64,000 nucleotides of DNA from Hydractinia symbiolongicarpus (Eukaryota; Cnidaria; Hydrozoa; Anthoathecata; Hydractiniidae): positions 24,393,851-24,457,850 of the forward strand of contig NC_079877.1 of NCBI RefSeq assembly GCF_029227915.1, read 5' to 3'. How positions within the stretch are numbered: the stretch's first letter is position 1; each line of letters opens with the position of its first letter. Below, in pieces: positions 1-14,700 of this stretch. The position numbers and the translations under genes are program-made. Below the pieces are notes generated by a model. It saw nothing but the letters and a program-made list of their open reading frames with translations, was not told the DNA's origin and searched no databases.

Positions 1-2707
1 TGAAATGCAGTTTATCAAGATTGGTTGTTGGTCTATTCTCTGCTTTTAATGCTGATGTTGGTTCAGATTGATCGGGATCTACACCATCTGCCAACTGGTT
101 TGCAACTTCCTAATAAATAAACAATGAATAAATTTTTCCTCAAGAAAGTAGCCAATGTTTAAACACAAAAAATGTGCAAAGACTTAGATACCAAGATAAC
201 AAAACAAAGTTCTACATTGTCATACCTTCGTTATTTTCGACTTTTTCTTTAGCGTCATAGAGGCAATCCTTCGACGAAGAGTTTCTCGTTTGACACTATT
301 CTTGTTAACTTCACCTTCAGCAGGTTGGCCACTGCTTAAACTTTGTAGACTTCCTCTGCGCATGCCAGACCTACCGACAGTGTCATAAATCTTGTGCATT
401 ACAGGAGTGTTGTCATGTTTATTACCATATTTGGGGTCTTGCATATCACCCATAAAGCGTAGTATTGTGATCCAAACTGCTTGGGCAGCCTAAAATATTT
501 TGAATGAATTCAGTATGCCTTAATGGAAACAGATTGCAAGCATGTATAACACGTATTCATAAAAAAATAACCATCAAATGAAAATATGCATACCATATTA
601 TCACTTTTATCTTCGTGAAATAACAGAGGTCTCTCAAGCTGTTTGCTTTGATAAGCATGCGTGTTTTGTCCTTGGAAGTACGTCGTAGCAAATTTGGGAA
701 AAACAAAATCTTTTAAATCTTCTCCTTTTTCTAACGATGATGTTTCAGCTTCCCCTAATATGTATTGCTGATTAGAGCCGCCCAAACCGCCAAAGGCCTT
801 TGTTCCAGCTCCTCCGTTCATGCCTTCATTTCCAGGTAAAAATCCAAATATCTGATCAACTACTTCAGAATCATTGATTTCGTCCTCTCTAAGGTGGCGA
901 GCACGTTCTTCTGCTCGATTGATAACATTTTTCTTCTGTTCTAGCATTTGTTTCTTTTGGTGTTCCTCTTCTTCAAGTTTTGTGTGCATCAATGAAGCAT
1001 GTTGCTAAAAATTAATGGTATAGAATAGGGATAATTATTTAGATGCTAGAATATAGTTTAAAACAACCTTGGAAAAGACACCTACCTGAGCAGCTTTTTC
1101 TGCCCGTTTAGCAGCCTCTTTTGCACCAAGCTTCTTTTTCAATCGGGCTTCTTCTTCTTTGCGTACCCTTTCTGCTTCCATTTTAATAATATACTAAAGA
1201 AGGTTAGAAATGTTAAATGCTTCTGCCTTTTCTCTGATGCCATAACAACTTTTAACATACAAAGTTTAACTAATAAAAATAAACGTATCAATTTAACCAC
1301 CTGATTTCTCAATTTTATTAACTCTTTTTTTGCCAATACCATACGGAATCCAGCTTGAATTGTGATAATTGCACCAAGTTTAATCTTATACTCTCGCCTA
1401 GCCAAGTAGCCTCTACAACGAGTTTGAAACTGCATCACTCTCGTACGCATCTCTTCATATGACGAATGCAATTGACGACTTCTAACCATAGCTTGTAATC
1501 GTTCAAACCCACGTTGCATCTAAACAAGGGTAAGTTAGACAAAATAAGAGTTTTAATAGATTTGAAAGCTTATTGGGTTGGGATATCTGTTTTTCGATAA
1601 AGCAAAAAATTGAATATTATATAAGAAAAATGAATTAAGTGAAATCATAATCAATTTTGTTACATAAACAATGAAATGCAACTGCTGCACCATAAGGCTA
1701 TAGGGACCAACTTTTTCTAGTAAATGACAAATTTGGCCATATCTTTAATACTTATTTAATTTCTAAACAATGTAACATACTCTCTTGTATCTTCGTTTAG
1801 CAGCGAACGCTCGCCAGTGTTTCTGCAATGTTATTGTATTGGTGCGTAGTTTCACGAAATGCGCACGCTGAACATGACCACGATAAACTTTTTGAATAAG
1901 AACAACACCTGCTGTTACTACATGATCTCGTTTCATTTCTAATTCTTGATCTTGTGCATCCTAGATTATAATAATACTTATAGTATCAGCACAAAAAAAA
2001 TGCAAAGCAAAATCAATATCACAAGCTTTTTACCTTTAAAAAGACTTTGGTATGTCCTAGTTGCCAATCTTTATCACTGATAGAATTATCTGCAATAATA
2101 TGTGATGCTTCTTTAACTTTGTGTCTCGTTGCTGCAGGCAGTCCCCGCACCAGCATGTGGTAACGATCAACAAATGCTGCAAAAGTATGGCGAATTGGAT
2201 ATCCTGCCCGACGAATCCTAAAAAAATTGAGTTTGAATGTTAGTCTAACTGAGGATTTGTGGTGCTAAAACGTTTCGAAGTTTAAATGGAAGCCTCAAGT
2301 GCAATCAGACTCCCTTTGTAGAAACCTCAGTATCAAGAAACCAAGTAAATAGTCGAAATAAAAACATCAAGCTGAATGTTTTGATACACACCTGATTGTT
2401 TCCATCATACCAGAATATCTTAATTGACGAACACATAATTCTCGATCAAACATCTAGAGAACAATGTTAAAGGATGAAAATTTGAAAAAGTAATACTGAA
2501 AAAAAACAGATACTAATGGTTTACAATGAAGCAGAAAAGTTATTTACCAAAGGCTTTTTAAAATCATTTGGTTTCACACATCTGACAAAGAATGGATGGC
2601 ATTGGTTCAGTGTCAGCATCAGCAAATCCAAAGATTTCTTAAATTGTGCACCCAAAGTAGGAGATCTTTTTCTGGTTTCTTCACCCTAACATGCAAAACG
2701 AAAGTAA

Positions 2708-2741
<34 letters not shown>

Positions 2742-5700
2742 CCATTTTTAAATAAAGATGTTGTATTTAAATAACACTTACCATTTTCAATTCCTTATCA
2801 AAAAGGTGGGTCAGGAATTTGCACGAACTTTGTGCCACAAGTTGAAACAAATCACCACTGAACGTATCACGATTCTTTTCCAAAATACCTAGGAAATTAA
2901 GGGGGAAATGAGACTAACTAGACTAACTAGAGCCTATATTTGTACAAACGTAAAATAAATGTTTATCTGTGATAAAAAAGAGTGTGGCCTTACCAACAGC
3001 ATTATAGTATACTGAGCCAGCAAAGTGCACAATTCCAAACATTCGAGCAGCATGTGACTTCACTGTAAGAAAGGATGGATGTTTTTTGTGATGTTGTATA
3101 AGCTTGTTTAACATAGTTTCATCAGTACTCTAAACAAACAATAGTAAATGCATGTGTAAAAAGAAGAATAAACAGCTGATGGTGAAAGTGTTGGTGAAAA
3201 TGATAAACTGGGACACACGTAAGGCTTATCCGTTAAACAAACATGCACCAAAAATTTAAAATTAAACCGCAAGTCCCCAATAAGGTTGGGTGCTTTAAAT
3301 TTATGCACTTAGTTTTGCTTTTGTGTATTTGTGTTACACAGCCTTTTGCTACACTATCTATCTATGTAACACTCTTACTACATATTAGCATAGTATTAGT
3401 GCATAATTATTGTGCAGATTCGCTAGTATACTTTTTAGTATTTCTTTTATTTCTTTAAAAATGGACCTAAACTTCTTGCGAATAGCATAAACATTGGCAC
3501 ACTTATAATAGTACGTCATAAAAGGAACAAAATGACAGCAATAAATTTTTGGTTATGCCAGAACCTTTCCTGTGACATACATGTGAATGTACCACAATTT
3601 CTAATTTATAGCCTTGCTCTTCTTAAAATACACACATAAAATCATAATGAAGTACACAAAAACAAAAAATTATATAATTTTAAAAGGTATTAACTTAACA
3701 ATACCTTTGGAAAACGACTCTCTTCATCAATAAGAGCAATGATATTCATTGGTTTTTGTGCCAGCATATCCAATGTAAGTTGGTTATCAACAAACTGAAT
3801 ATGTTGCCACGTGATTCCTTCGTGATCATATTCTTTCTGTACACAAAGAAAACAAGCAATGTCAATTATAAGGTAACTTTAGGTGATTGGTACATATCTA
3901 TAATTCGTATATCAGCTTGTTTTCTAGAACTAAAGGTAACGGATTGTCTTTTCTCTTCAATTGATATAACCCTTAGATGGTGAAACTTTTTTGCAAAATA
4001 TCCAATAGTTTTTGTTGACAATCTTTCATCATCTGTTCAAACTTTTTTAAACAGGTCTCTAATTTAATAAGTAGAATGATCACAAGTTATGGTCAACATG
4101 TTGGTATGATGGCCTTTTTTCTCAGAATCAACAGTTAACACAGACTGCACTGTAAAATTAGGTTGCAAAATTACATGGATAATTACTTTAAAAAAAGAAT
4201 TATTTTTAAAATTGTGGAAACATACCTGTTCTAGTTTAAAAATATGTTGTACGAAAAATTGTTGCAGGTTTTCATTGCAGTAATTGATACACAACTGTTC
4301 AAAACTAGAATAAAAAAAAGGTATAATTAATAAATCTTAGGCAGAAGAGCAGTGGAGAAGATTGCACAATTTGTGTAGCTATTGCTTCTACTGTTTAGGC
4401 CTTAAGCACTGATTAAAATAGTTCATTGTTCGTCCAATTGTTAGCCCAGGTGGCCCCTTGGTTCTCTGGCTGGAGTTGGCGTCAAATGTTTTCAACTGTT
4501 GTCAAGTTATTAATAGTAATTGTACCTGTTTTCACCAAAACTTTCAAATCCAAAAATATCAAGCACGCCAATAGATAAACGTTTTGCATTGCTCTAAAAT
4601 AAAATGTTAACGCCATCTACAAACAAATTTTTATTCACGGTAGCACACAGTGGTTAGTGTTTAAAGCATTCCTGTCAAGATGTCAAAGAAGTGCTTATTT
4701 CCAATTTGGTAAAGCTCCTGTGTTCTTCTATTATTTTTTCACTGCTGTTTGTCAGATCACCAAAAAGGGAGGAAAGATGTTGTTAATTCCACTTCTCCAG
4801 ACAATATTAATCATGTATTGTTTCATTATATCTATAATATCAGCTATAGTTTTACTACTTGTGTTCGGTGTTTCAAACTGTTATTGAAAAAAATCAGGGT
4901 AAGCCGGAGTTACGTTACATCCATTATTGGTTACATTTGTAAAGAAATTACAAAATTTGATCTGAGATTTAGCTAGTTAATTGATTTCAGATTTCTGTAG
5001 CCATTATTGATACTTTTGGGAGTAGGACAGGATGGCTTATTCAATTTTCCTGTAAATTCAGTATGAAATGTAATTTAGAATGGATATAAACAAATATTAA
5101 ATTTGACAATTTCATAAAAATATGGCAACAATTCTCTGGGGAAGCTTGTGATTTCGTAATCCACAGGTTGTTTTTTATTAAAACATATTGCCTTCGTAAA
5201 ATTTGCTATATATTTCCTTTTTCTAGAGTATAACTTGCTATCTTTTTCCAGACATACCTGTTCACATTTGTTTAAAGTAACAAATAAATATAAACATCAA
5301 GTCAAATATTCAAGGATTTTTTTTTTACAAATTACGACAAATAAATGTCAACAGACAAATACTTAACAAATTTTTTGTTTATTTTATTTCAAATTACTTA
5401 CAGCTAGAATTTTGTTTTGAAACCAGTCTGACTACATGAAATAAGGAAGGAAGCCATTCTACTCAATGTTTTAAATATAAAGACTAGTGAATGTAAACAC
5501 TGTTGAAATATAATACAGTTGTGAATATGCCAACTAATTTTTCCATGAATATATAGTCTTACCTTAGTTTATAAATTATTGATTCTGTAAAAAATTATTA
5601 GTGCAAATTTTATGCGTGTTTAAAACATTTTTACGTTTTAAGCTTTAGCGATGCTTGTTGCTCAATTTTAATTGTTGGTAAAATTTGTTTACATTCTGTC

Positions 5701-8700
5701 AGTTTAAAGCTAGTGATGTTTACAAAAAATTTTTAATGTCAACTTTTTATATGAGAGTGGAGGAAATTGTTATAATTAATTGTAAATATAATAATGTACA
5801 ATATTTGATTTTTATAAATTACATTAAAAGATATGTTTATATGTGTTTTATATCAAGTGTTTCCTTATGTAATGCTATAGCCGTTAATTAAAGTATGGCC
5901 TTCTCTTGCAGAGATTTAAAGCAAACCTTTGTATAGTTGTTTCGGTGTTTTAGTTATCAACTAGTGCAGTCATGGACCATCTATAGCTTGGCTCTTGTTT
6001 CAATTATTATCCCATAAAATATCTTATCGATTTGTAGAAAGAAGATTTTTAGATCAGTACTGATGTGCATATATTTGTGACAGAATATTTGTGACATGTT
6101 TTGTGATTTAGGGTACTCCCATTTTTAGTAAGTATGTCACCGTTATTGTTTGATTTCACCTCTAATATTATTCCTAGATAATTCCCAAAGATCTTTCTGA
6201 GCTAAACTTCCTTTTTTACACTAATCGTGCTTCCTCACACTATTATTTTTTGGAAATTTGTCCAGCCGACTATTAAAATTTTTCCCACTAAGGAGGATCT
6301 CCATTTTTTGAAAAATATTTACCTATTATTAATTTTGAATTTCTGATATAAAAAGTAGAAAATTGATGTACTTAAAGCTTATCATCTTGTGTTACAACAC
6401 TAAACGAAACATCAAATGCTTTACACCCCCTACTATTAAAAATCCAAAACATTTCAAACCCTACCCCCCTACTAATAATATTTCAGTTTATTACCCCACT
6501 GTTGAGTATTTTCGAATGTTTACGTTTATTCGAACGTTCTCGGAAAATTTGATTGTTTTTTTTTTTCACGTGACCAGTCTATATGACGTCGTATTAACCG
6601 ACATCAAAACAAAAACAAAACAAGAAAGTTAATTTAAAGTGGTAGAAAAATGTCAATTACTCCTTGTTTTCGTCTGGTAGACGATAGTTTATTTGACAAT
6701 TTAAATGAAATAGACGAATTCATAGCAGGACAACAGTCAAAAGCTACAAAATATTGTAATACGTTTGCAGCAAACACCTTTGTAAGAAAGTTACATGGTT
6801 TCCACCTAAGCCTTGTTTTTGTTAAAGACCCCTGGACTCTAAAACCTTTTTTTCATTAATGGTTATGAAATAATCAGTGGGGTAATAAATGACTTATTAA
6901 CCTTATTAGCCTGTCTATACGGGAAAATATAGACCTCTGTCACTCGCATGGACCTCACTGCGTTCGGTCCATGACGTCATGACCTCGGTCTATATTTTCC
7001 TGTATAGACCGGCTAAACGGTTAATAAGAATTAATATTGTCTACTGTATTTTACTGTATTTCAGTTTAAATTTTAACGATACTCTTTATTATTCAAATTT
7101 GTTGACACAGTATGTTATTTGCCTATTTTTTTTGTTCAGCAAGCCAAATGCCTACGTGATTAGAAAGGCAGAATGAGTATCCCAAATCACAAAACAAGTG
7201 ACAATTGTTGACAAAATTCCAAAAGATGCACTGCAAGGTATTTACTTAGTGTCATGTTGGTGTAGCCAAATAAATATTGTTTTCTTGTGCTCACTATGAA
7301 TTAAAATTTTGTTGATAGGTCCAATTACACATTACAAAAAAAAACAATAGTTCACCTACCTCTGGTGGGGAAAAAACAGCTTGATTTATTTTGCTAACTA
7401 TCCATATGAAAATCCGTCCATAGATTCCTTTTGAAAAAGCATCACGTACATCAGCTGCTTGATCAGCTCGAATAGGCGAGACGATGACTTCTCCACGGGC
7501 AAATGTAGATCTGTTTGTAAGTACTTCTTTAAATTTATCTGCAGGAACCTTTGTTGAAAAAAAAATTGTCATCGTTTCTTGAATGAACAAAATAAATAAA
7601 CTAAAGAATTAAAAAATAAAGTAAAGCTTAAGCACGCTGTTTTCTATACCCCTCACTTGACTTATGATATAACATAAATATACCTCCAACATGGTAGCTG
7701 CATCATTTAAGGCATCCCCAGTAGTGACATCACAAGCATCAAGACTTGAATCACGAATAGCTGAAAGAAGAATAAAATTTATGAACAGTTCTGTTCTAAT
7801 AATGACAAGATATGATATTTATATTATAAACAAACATTTTATTGCAATTCAATGAGATTATAAAAAAACACTAACTTTGAAACTTAATGTTTCCGATGTG
7901 TAGAATGCCAGACAACAGTTTAAATATAAACCAAGTTTCTGCATCATTGAACATAAGAACCTATACAGAAAGATGTAATGGTATGACTCATCTCTTTATT
8001 ATAACAGTTCAACTTTATACAGGTTGTACAGGAAAAATTACTTGCAACAAAAATGATTTTCAAAGTGACGTTTTAAAAAACTAAATGTCATGTAAAAGTA
8101 GATTCATTCTAACGAGAGGAGTTGTATGATAGCACGCTTTAAACATTTGACTTGTCACAAGATGCTGCAACAAATTGGATTAAATCTAAACTTACTACAG
8201 CGTTTTGCGATTCAGCATGCTAATATGGCACATTTATTGCTATTTCAAATCACATTTCTATTGCACACAAAAATAAAACGCACTTTTTTAAAATTCAATT
8301 AACAAAAAATCTAAAATGTCATGCAGTGACCCAAAAAAAAAAATTATGTGAAAAAATTGGTGTTGTCAGTTACACAAAGAAGAAAAACTTAGGGTTATGA
8401 TGCAGAAAAATAAACATTCCACACCTTCATAGCTCCACGTATCGTTGCGTACTCTTCCACGTCATCCATTCCCTCGCAAGTCAAACAGCCACCTTGTGTT
8501 AAGTAATGGTAATCCTCTGCACGAGTTAATAACAATTTTTGTTTCTCTTCTTCGCGCATCCCAACAAGCATACGATAGAATATATGATAATTTCTTTCAT
8601 CTTTCATCTAAATTTTGAAGGAAAACAAATGCCCTTTTAAAAAAATGTCTAAAAGAAAATTACCTTAGATTATGGGTACTACATTATTATATGTGAAACA

Positions 8701-11700
8701 ATGAAGTGAACTATTGTGTTATACATTGTTTTTGTTTGTTGTCAAGCTAAGAAATTCAAAACAACTTTGTGTCATGATGTATTTTGATAAATATATTGAA
8801 AACTGTGATTCACACCATGTTATAGACAATTTAAGATAGTTATCCTAACAACTGAAGATTGTCTTTACGATAGAACGAAACAAAGCCTGGAATTTAAAGT
8901 ACTAATTTCCATAAGTGTTTTTTAATGTGCATTGTGTTATTGTCAGACAGTTAAATGAAAAGTTGATTATTGTCAATATACGCTTCTTTTTCCTTAAGAT
9001 ATAAATCAAAAAGTTTTTCAGTTTAGGTTTTTCTTCTGTCTTGTGTACTTCCATATATAGTTTTAAAAAAGCAACAAACCTGAGACACCAATCGAGATTT
9101 TTCTAGCAAATACTGATCAATTTTTGCTCCTTCAATGAAGCCATTCATGGTAAAATGAACATCGATATATTTACCAAAACGACTTGAATTATCATTGCGA
9201 ACAGTCTTTGCATTTCCGAATGCTAAAACAGAGATTTCAGGTTCACAGTTATGAAATTCAAAGGCGGAAATTTATCATGCACAAAAATCACAGTAACATG
9301 TTCAGCCTTTCGAACTCAGTATTCCTTTGACATCAGCAAAACATGTCATTTATGCGTCTAAGCGTTTTTTACAAAAGTGGAAAAACAACATGTTTTACAG
9401 ACTAATTTCCAATCTAATTCTAGCTAAAAAAAATAAATTAAACAAAAACAAGTACGGACCTTCCATGATTGGGTTAGCTTCCAAGATTTGTTGTTCAATC
9501 CAAGAATGCTGTCCACTTATAGCTGCAAAGTATTGTAGGATGAGTTTTGTTGATTCTGTTTTTCCAGCTCCAGATTCTCCACTGAAAAATTAGAGTAAAA
9601 TTATGCCTTTTTAATTATAACTTAAATATAAACTTACATTATAACGTAGAATAAACCATTTTTCTCAAAGTTATATAAAAGAGATAAGCTTTCCAGTAGC
9701 AGGTTGTGTTGTGATTGTGACATGTGACTAGTAGCATGTTATAAATGAAGAAACTTATTCATGTATGGGTACTATTTTAAATATTGAGTTTTCAGGTGCT
9801 AGTAAATGAAATTTATTTATTTACTTATACCTGATGCAGTTTAAATTCCGAAACTCAAATCGAAAATTGCAAAAAATTGTAGTTACTCCACATATAAAAA
9901 GAGTTAAAGTGCTCCAGCATTGGAAAAATACTACCAAAAATTAATTCAAGTGGTGCTCCAACCTCCAATTAAACTGAAATGATGGTCTGCCTTGTAAATC
10001 AACTTCTGCACATATTCACTAATACTCATTTTTCTCAAAATGCAAATGTTTACCTTCACAGCGATTTATCACAACATTGTGTTGCACAAAAAATTAAAAT
10101 GAGGTTATATTGGTAACAAAAATAAGCACCTAATAATAATGCATTGATCATGTTTCTCTCGTCTCATGAAATAATATGCATTGTCAGCAATCGCAAATAT
10201 ATGTGGAGGAAGTTCTCCTATCTTGCGACCTTGATACTTCTTGATGTGAGCAGCATCATAAATTGGATACACTTGATAGGGGTTGACAGCAACTAAAATG
10301 GATCCTGTGTATGTCTAAATAGAAAGAATAGTATAATCACAAGAAGATGTATCATGTTATATTATGTGTAAAAAATCAGCAGCTAAAATGCTTTTCTTAC
10401 ATATATATTGTGCTCATAGTATCTTTTGAAGAGATTTCTAAGAATTCCTGCTTCATGAAGATCACCTATACGAATCTGAAATAGAGCAAGGTCATCCTCA
10501 AACAATTAATATGTAAAGTTTCAAAATTACTATTTATTTTGAGTTGCAAGTAAATCAGCAAGCAAAAGGGGGTGACCAAATATTGCAGAAACTAACATAC
10601 ATAGCAAGCCAGAAAAGTATACTTTAAATAAAAAAAGTTTTTTAGAGATAAAGGGGTATATCTAAGGTTTTATCCAACAAATAAACGTTTCAATTTATTA
10701 ATATAAAATTTTACATATTTTTTGGTCTTCTGTGAACTTAATTCAAAAAAGTAAAAGTAAGTTTTAAGCTTAGCAAAAAATATGCCAAAGTATGGGTTAA
10801 AATTCATCATTAAAATGATGAAATTGCCACAGTTTCCCTAGATATTTTCCTTAAAACAACAACATCCAAGACTATTTACCATGTCTTCAACCCCTTCTGC
10901 ACTTGTTAAATGCATAGCTTTTAATTTCTTTGCTTCTGAAGCTGGATACCAATGTTCCTAAGTCAAAGAATGCAAAAAATGTATTACTAAAAAAACATGT
11001 GGAAATCATCAGTATAGCTTTACATGTCCAAATTAGCATTTTTACATATATAACACTTTATCTTCTTAAAATACTATGGTAAACACGCCAGATACCAAAG
11101 TAATATTTAAGAATCTTACTATATATATATAAGCCTACTAGTAAAAACAAACACCTGCGCCTTAAATCGCGCACCACAAGCAAACCAAGAAAAAATTTCG
11201 GAAATGTAAAATAATAAAATCTTTTTGCCCCTGCACATTGCAGAGGGGTTGATGTTTTGGTGTGGGGAACAAACATGGTACAATTTTCAGCAATAATCAT
11301 TGCCTGAAATCTCAATCAGATATAACACAACCCATTTGTAGCGGTAACCGCAGATTACAGGGATAACTATTTTATTTTTCCCCAAAAGACAACCATGAAT
11401 TTTCTTTGAAAATTAATTCCTTCAAGGTGTCTCAGCAATCGATAGCCAAAATAAGTTAAAGTTCTATTTGAAACAAGTGTTATAATTCTCACAATAACAA
11501 AACTGAAAAGTGCATACCTCTCCTTCATCGTCAACAAGTTTTAGCCGATTTCCATCATGCTCCCTGACTACTGCACCAATAGGAACACTAAACTCTCCAG
11601 GTGAAGTTGGGATCCAAACATGATCACCCTATAAAAAGAAGTTACGTTCAAAAAAAATTTTACGTTGATATAACTTCTAATTATGACTGTGTAAAAAAAC

Positions 11701-11791
11701 ACCCAAAAATGCGCATGAAATATTTTGAGCTTAAGAATATAATACCAAAGTAAAATAAAAATTGTTTGTTTACCTGCGTTAAGATCGGCAT
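1..11791 (-). CDS. MYO7A: Unconventional myosin VII (MYO7A-like), 5' part, 25 coding exons, continues past left edge
   Basis: Actin-based motor; class VII myosins work in microvilli, stereocilia and adhesion. Coding exons (minus): 11774-11791, 11518-11628, 10880-10957, 10401-10475, 10130-10314, 9460-9581, 9080-9222, 8425-8607, 7876-7960, 7684-7760, 7360-7548, 4526-4593, 4226-4304, 3705-3836, 2994-3129, 2782-2888, 2548-2685, 2392-2453, 2034-2217, 1781-1960, 1301-1519, 1086-1193, 594-1004, 226-489, 1-109. All junctions are GT/AG and in frame, giving about 1154 residues. Visible: start MPILTQGDHVW as in vertebrate MYO7A; P-loop GESGAGKT at 157-164; switch I NDNSSR at 206-211; switch II DIFGFE at 434-439; IQ repeats about 742-855; charged helix about 858-925; MyTH4 start with KFATTYFQG and [18 protein letters not shown]3 and second MyTH4 would lie beyond position 1. 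The N-terminus and MyTH4 fit class VII better than X or XV; VIIa versus VIIb is not decidable here. Confidence 0.95.
2711..2742. repeat. (TA)n microsatellite in a myosin intron
   Basis: Run of alternating T and A with one C, inside the intron between the exons at 2548-2685 and 2782-2888. It starts only about 30 nt from the end of the downstream exon's acceptor side. Confidence 0.9.
6650..6859 (+). pseudogene. Short ORF resembling the N-terminus of a Crypton/DUF3504-type recombinase protein
   Basis: A 69-codon ORF on the strand opposite to the host myosin gene. It contains [20 protein letters not shown], which resembles the lead-in helix of DUF3504/tyrosine-recombinase-like proteins (families related to QRICH1, ZMYM and Cryptons) that are abundant in invertebrate genomes. 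The match is from memory and short. No catalytic part follows, so if correct it is a truncated remnant. A possible donor (GTAAGA) lies inside the ORF near its end, but I found no continuing exon. It could also be a chance ORF. Confidence 0.35.
6894..7027. mobile_element. Foldback MITE-like element with palindromic centre
   Basis: Left arm about 6894-6935 and right arm about 6988-7027 are inverted copies, ending TTATTAACC and sharing GTCTATAC and GGAAAATATAGACC. The centre holds the palindrome CATGACGTCATG. It lies in a myosin intron. No transposase is encoded. Confidence 0.8.
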
Positions 11792-14700
11792 CTTGACAGA
11801 TCAAGTATTTATTTATGTATTTATTATGGGATCATGACCTATACACCACAAAATAGATTTGAGAAAAATCGTAAACAATGAGAACAACAACAAATACCAA
11901 CACAGTGTCTTAAATTTTTTACAAACTGAATAATCAACATTTTGCACAAGTCTGTACTTGTGCTTAATCAGGCTTGATACATATATATAAATTAATTTCT
12001 TGCCAATTATATAAGTTGCCATAAGGCGCAGTACAAAATAAACTAATTATTTCATCTGTTTGTTGCAGGATGGTTTGAAACTTTAATTACATTTGATCAA
12101 ATGTTTTATATTTAAATTGTCTCAATACACACAGTTAACAACCTATAGCTTGATAGAAACACAAATATCACTAAATTAGTAAAAAATGACATGTAAACAA
12201 AGAAGTTAAAATCAATCCCAAAAGTATTAATAAACTAATTCTCCACTTCACATACAAAAATTTTCTGTTATCCTTCTATTACTGACAAATGAAGGCATTA
12301 GTTGTTGCTAAAGAATCAATACATTATTGCATAATAACTTATTCTACTGTTATTATGTTTTAAACAAAAAGCTAAATCACACAAAGATCCTAACACAATG
12401 TAAACCATGATAAATATATTATGGCAATGTAAAATAAGACCTGGTTCTCATTACAAAAACATGAGTCAGCAATTATTTTAAACATAACAAGTGTAACTTC
12501 CAAATACTTTTTAGAAGTAAACACAGATGGTAATCCAACTAGACCTGGGGAATTGAGGCTGTTTCACAGGTTGGTGAAGGCAGGATGTGCTTCGCCTATC
12601 TATCTCTTCATGGCTAGAAAAAACCTAGGCAAAATATCAAAAACTTTACAACTCTTTAGTCAGGAATACAATTTGAGACCAACAATAGACTTTATTAATC
12701 AATATACTTTGCAAAGCCATGTTTTTCTGCATGTTTGACCTCTAAACTACTTAATAATTATTAATGAGCTGACTGGTTATGATGGTATTAACATAGAATG
12801 CTGACTGGTCAAAATTATTTGCTCTCTCTTAAAACTCATACTAATACATGAAATAATGACTAAATTATAATTATTTTTTTAAAATTATATACATGTTTAT
12901 TTTTGGTATCAAATATTTTACAGTTTCACGAAAATTCATTCAACAATAATATACATTCATTAGTGCTTTAAGGAATATTAATTATAATCGTGGCTTGACC
13001 TGCGTTCAGTGTTAAAAACTTACTAAATTGCACAACACTGGTATATTAAGAGTCCATTTCTTCAATGTCAAAATATATACTACCAGTACCTCAATTTTGT
13101 TTGTATCAGTGGTATCAACAGGCAGATTTAAAGGTAAAAAAAGCTACTAACTTTTCCTTGAGTAAATCAAAATAAAACACAAAAACAGTTGAGTTTTCGG
13201 ATCGTGTGCCATTAAGGAATCTTTTTACACCAAAAGTTTTATTTCTTTAAATGTCTCTCTTTTCAAGCATTCAAAAAAACTTCTGGGATAATGGTTGACT
13301 GACTACATATATAAAAGTTCAGGTTGATCAAGAGAAATTATATCTAAAAAATGTCAAATGTGCATATCGCATCTGTTAGCCAGGCTGCTGGGGTCACTGA
13401 GTATCCCTGTGCATTTAGGCTCATGCAATTACTAAAGGAACAAAATCACAACTCTTTTTAACAAAATATCTAAACATATTTTTATTAAAGTTTCAGCAGT
13501 ACAACAGCAATTCTCATGTACAATGTTTAAACAACAACATCGATATATAATATATAATATATATATATAATATATATAATATATATATAATATATATAAG
13601 GGAAATGAAGGCTGCACATTAAAAAAGTATGTTGATTCTCTAAAAAAAATAATATAAACCTAACTGCAAAAGATGAAGAAATAATAATAAACAAAACCAT
13701 CACCACTGAATGACTTCAGTAAGCATAACACAACGCTCTTGAGTACAAACCAGGCTTCTTTATACAAGGCTAACAAAAATATGCTTCTACAGAAACAATG
13801 TTATGGATATTATCAATGTATTATAATTATACCTGCCCAACAGCAATCAATTTCAATTGAATTTTATTAATCAAAGCTATTCTTTCTATAAATCAATACA
13901 AGTAATTATGATATTAAAATGCATTATATTTAAAAAGTCAGTCAACCACTGTAAAGCCAGTGACAAAAAGTGACCTGCCAATGTTGTGTTTTGTTAATTA
14001 GCTTCAAGACAATTAAAAATGATAACACTAATAATTGATTATAATTTTCTATACAGATGAATTTAAAACAATTTGACAAATCAAACACAAGCAACTTTTA
14101 AGTCTGGAATAAAATTTTGGTAAAAAAACAAAAAAATCAAATGTTTAATACTTCTTAAAAAGAAAATTCAATGTAACAAACAACCAATTTTAACATAATT
14201 TGCATACATGCATGCTCTCTTCACATGTTGGATAAAGGTTTGACCCTTGAACTCTTAACTACTCATTATAGAGGAAACTGGAACTTGTTAATTAATAAAC
14301 CTAGTGCTAACTGGTTAGCAGGGTAAATAATACTAATGTCAAAAATATTTCTTGCTATTATAAGTACAATACACTATTGGGGGCAAATTTTTTTGGGCAC
14401 AAATAGTCAATGTAATAGATTTTTTCCTCACCTGCCTTATGAGGACAATATACTGATGGAGGTCAATATTTTCGGGCAATAAATGGTTAGTGAAACGGAT
14501 TTTTTCTTAGTCTTTAAATAAATCTAAAATCATTAGATTAGGGCAAAAAAACATGAATCTATGTATCCTTTCAACTGATGAAAAGGCTTAAAACTCAAAA
14601 CGAAGTTATCAATTTTTTTCTTTCTTTCCATTAATTGCGTACTTAACATTCAAAATAAAAACAAACTAGTCTTAAAACATGTTAAAAAAGCATAAACAAA

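Larger units (their letters stand above)
4594..7359 (-). other. Large myosin intron (2.8 kb) with embedded elements
   Basis: The intron between the exons at 7360-7548 and 4526-4593. Apart from the foldback element at 6894-7027 and a short ORF at 6650-6859, it is plain AT-rich sequence with no other exon I can recognise. Confidence 0.85.
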
